From positions 1 through 5,629 of the forward strand of contig URFB01000084.1 of NCBI GenBank assembly GCA_900547045.1: DNA of 5,629 nt. Reading direction: 5' to 3'. Source of the stretch: an uncultured Mollicutes bacterium. Its GTDB lineage: Bacteria; Bacillota_I; Bacilli_A; Acholeplasmatales; Anaeroplasmataceae. Below are positions 5,002 through 5,629 of this stretch, one piece after another. Numbering within the stretch: the stretch's first letter is position 1; each line of letters starts with the position of its first letter. Both the position numbers and the translations under genes were made by a program. Below the pieces are notes generated by a model. It saw nothing but the letters and a program-made list of their open reading frames with translations, was not told the DNA's origin and searched no databases.

Positions 5002-5629
5002 ATGAAAAAACTATTAACATTAACTGCTGGTGCATTACTAGTTGCTGGTCTTGCGTCATGCTCAAGTAAAAATAATAAAACTGGAGTTGATAATTCAGCT
5101 TTAAAGACAACTCTTGCAAAAGAATGGGCTTTAAAGGATGGATATAATGATGAAACTCCAAACGTTGATTTAGTATACGGTAGCGACATTATTAATAAGG
5201 ATAATGAAGCGGTTACTGGGGCTCACTTTACCTTAAGACTTCCTAAGGCTGATAGCTATGATTCAATGGTTCGTACTCATTTAGTTGAATTAACAAAGTC
5301 ACAAACAGCTACAGGTAGTGTTTCAAGTAACTATGGTGTAATGAATTCAGCTATTTTAAGCTTCAAATCACAAATCTCTAGCGCTATTGCAAGAGAGGAA
5401 GTATCTACTTCAATTTCAAATAAAATATCTTTATTTACGGCTGATGTACAAGAATCATATTCAAATTCACTTAATGTTGCCGAAAACACTGAAAATCAAG
5501 CTGTATATATAGCTTATATTCCAGCATTATTTAGCTATTATTCAGGTAAGGATGACAATACACTTTCAATTATTAGCTTTGTACTTATTCCTGTTAAGTC
5601 TGAGGTTTTAACTGCTACAGTATCTGGTG
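5002..5629 (+). CDS. Lipoprotein of unrecognised family (runs off right edge)
   Basis: An ATG at 5002, with AAAGGA at 4987-4992 (9-nt spacing), opens a frame of 209 complete codons that is still open at the window end. The N-terminus is a classical lipoprotein signal: MKK, a hydrophobic stretch (residues 4-16) and the lipobox LASC with Cys20. Signal peptidase II would cleave before Cys20, giving a lipid-anchored protein on the outer face of the membrane. The mature part begins with a Ser/Asn/Lys-rich linker (SSKNNK), then LKTTLAKEWALKDGYND, and a long Ser/Asn/Thr-rich region with alternating hydrophobics such as SIISFVLIPV near the edge. I recognise no solute-binding, protease or glycan-binding motif. 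The family is unknown and the C-terminus is missing, so no function is proposed. Its promoter immediately follows xerC. Confidence 0.9.
   Translation, partial: MKKLLTLTAGALLVAGLASCSSKNNKTGVDNSALKTTLAKEWALKDGYNDETPNVDLVYGSDIINKDNEAVTGAHFTLRLPKADSYDSMVRTHLVELTKSQTATGSVSSNYGVMNSAILSFKSQISSAIAREEVSTSISNKISLFTADVQESYSNSLNVAENTENQAVYIAYIPALFSYYSGKDDNTLSIISFVLIPVKSEVLTATVSG

Noticed and set aside
4961..5189. Two minus-strand frames over the start of the lipoprotein gene
   Set aside because: The plus-strand frame has a promoter, ribosome site and lipobox; the minus-strand frames have none of these.
1..5629. Mycoplasma genetic code (TGA as tryptophan)
   Set aside because: The Nudix and trmFO genes end at TGA at the expected family lengths, and tryptophans in the reading frames are TGG.
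1..5629. CRISPR arrays, insertion sequences, tRNA or rRNA genes, riboswitches
   Set aside because: No spaced direct repeats, transposase frames with terminal repeats, or recognisable RNA gene signatures were found; no intergenic gap exceeds about 220 nt.

Overview
The window is a stretch of ordinary chromosome from a low-G+C, Firmicutes/Bacilli-type bacterium. G+C is roughly one third by eye, Shine-Dalgarno sites are strong (AGGAGG, AGGTGA), promoters are sigma-A-like with extended -10 elements, and TGA is used as a true stop by two genes, so this is not the Mycoplasma code. An Acholeplasma, Erysipelotrichia or gut 'Tenericutes'-like Bacilli relative would fit, but lineage cannot be fixed from these genes alone.

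Layout: the left edge holds the first 67 codons of clpP on the minus strand. It is divergent from gap (glyceraldehyde-3-phosphate dehydrogenase) across a 216-nt region. That region carries a degenerate but correctly spaced CIRCE (HrcA operator) and the likely gap promoter. gap ends in a strong intrinsic terminator. Next come a Nudix hydrolase and a small two-LysM protein that starts at GTG and has no export signal, followed by a second, short-stemmed terminator. A new transcription unit then starts from an extended -10 promoter: trmFO (tRNA m5U54 methylation) overlaps by 8 nt a tyrosine recombinase of XerC type (chromosome dimer resolution). A further extended -10 promoter drives a lipoprotein gene of unrecognised family that runs off the right edge.

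How the genes relate: there is no single pathway. gap is glycolysis, clpP is protein quality control, and trmFO-xerC is a conserved housekeeping pair also known from Bacillus subtilis (gid-codV). The Nudix and LysM genes are short accessory genes of uncertain role.

I see no CRISPR array, insertion sequence, tRNA, rRNA or phage module, and no convincing new biological system. The points most worth a second look are the CIRCE-like element in the clpP-gap divergent region, the Pro-to-Gly change in the ClpP oxyanion-loop motif, the signal-less LysM protein, and the unclassified lipoprotein.
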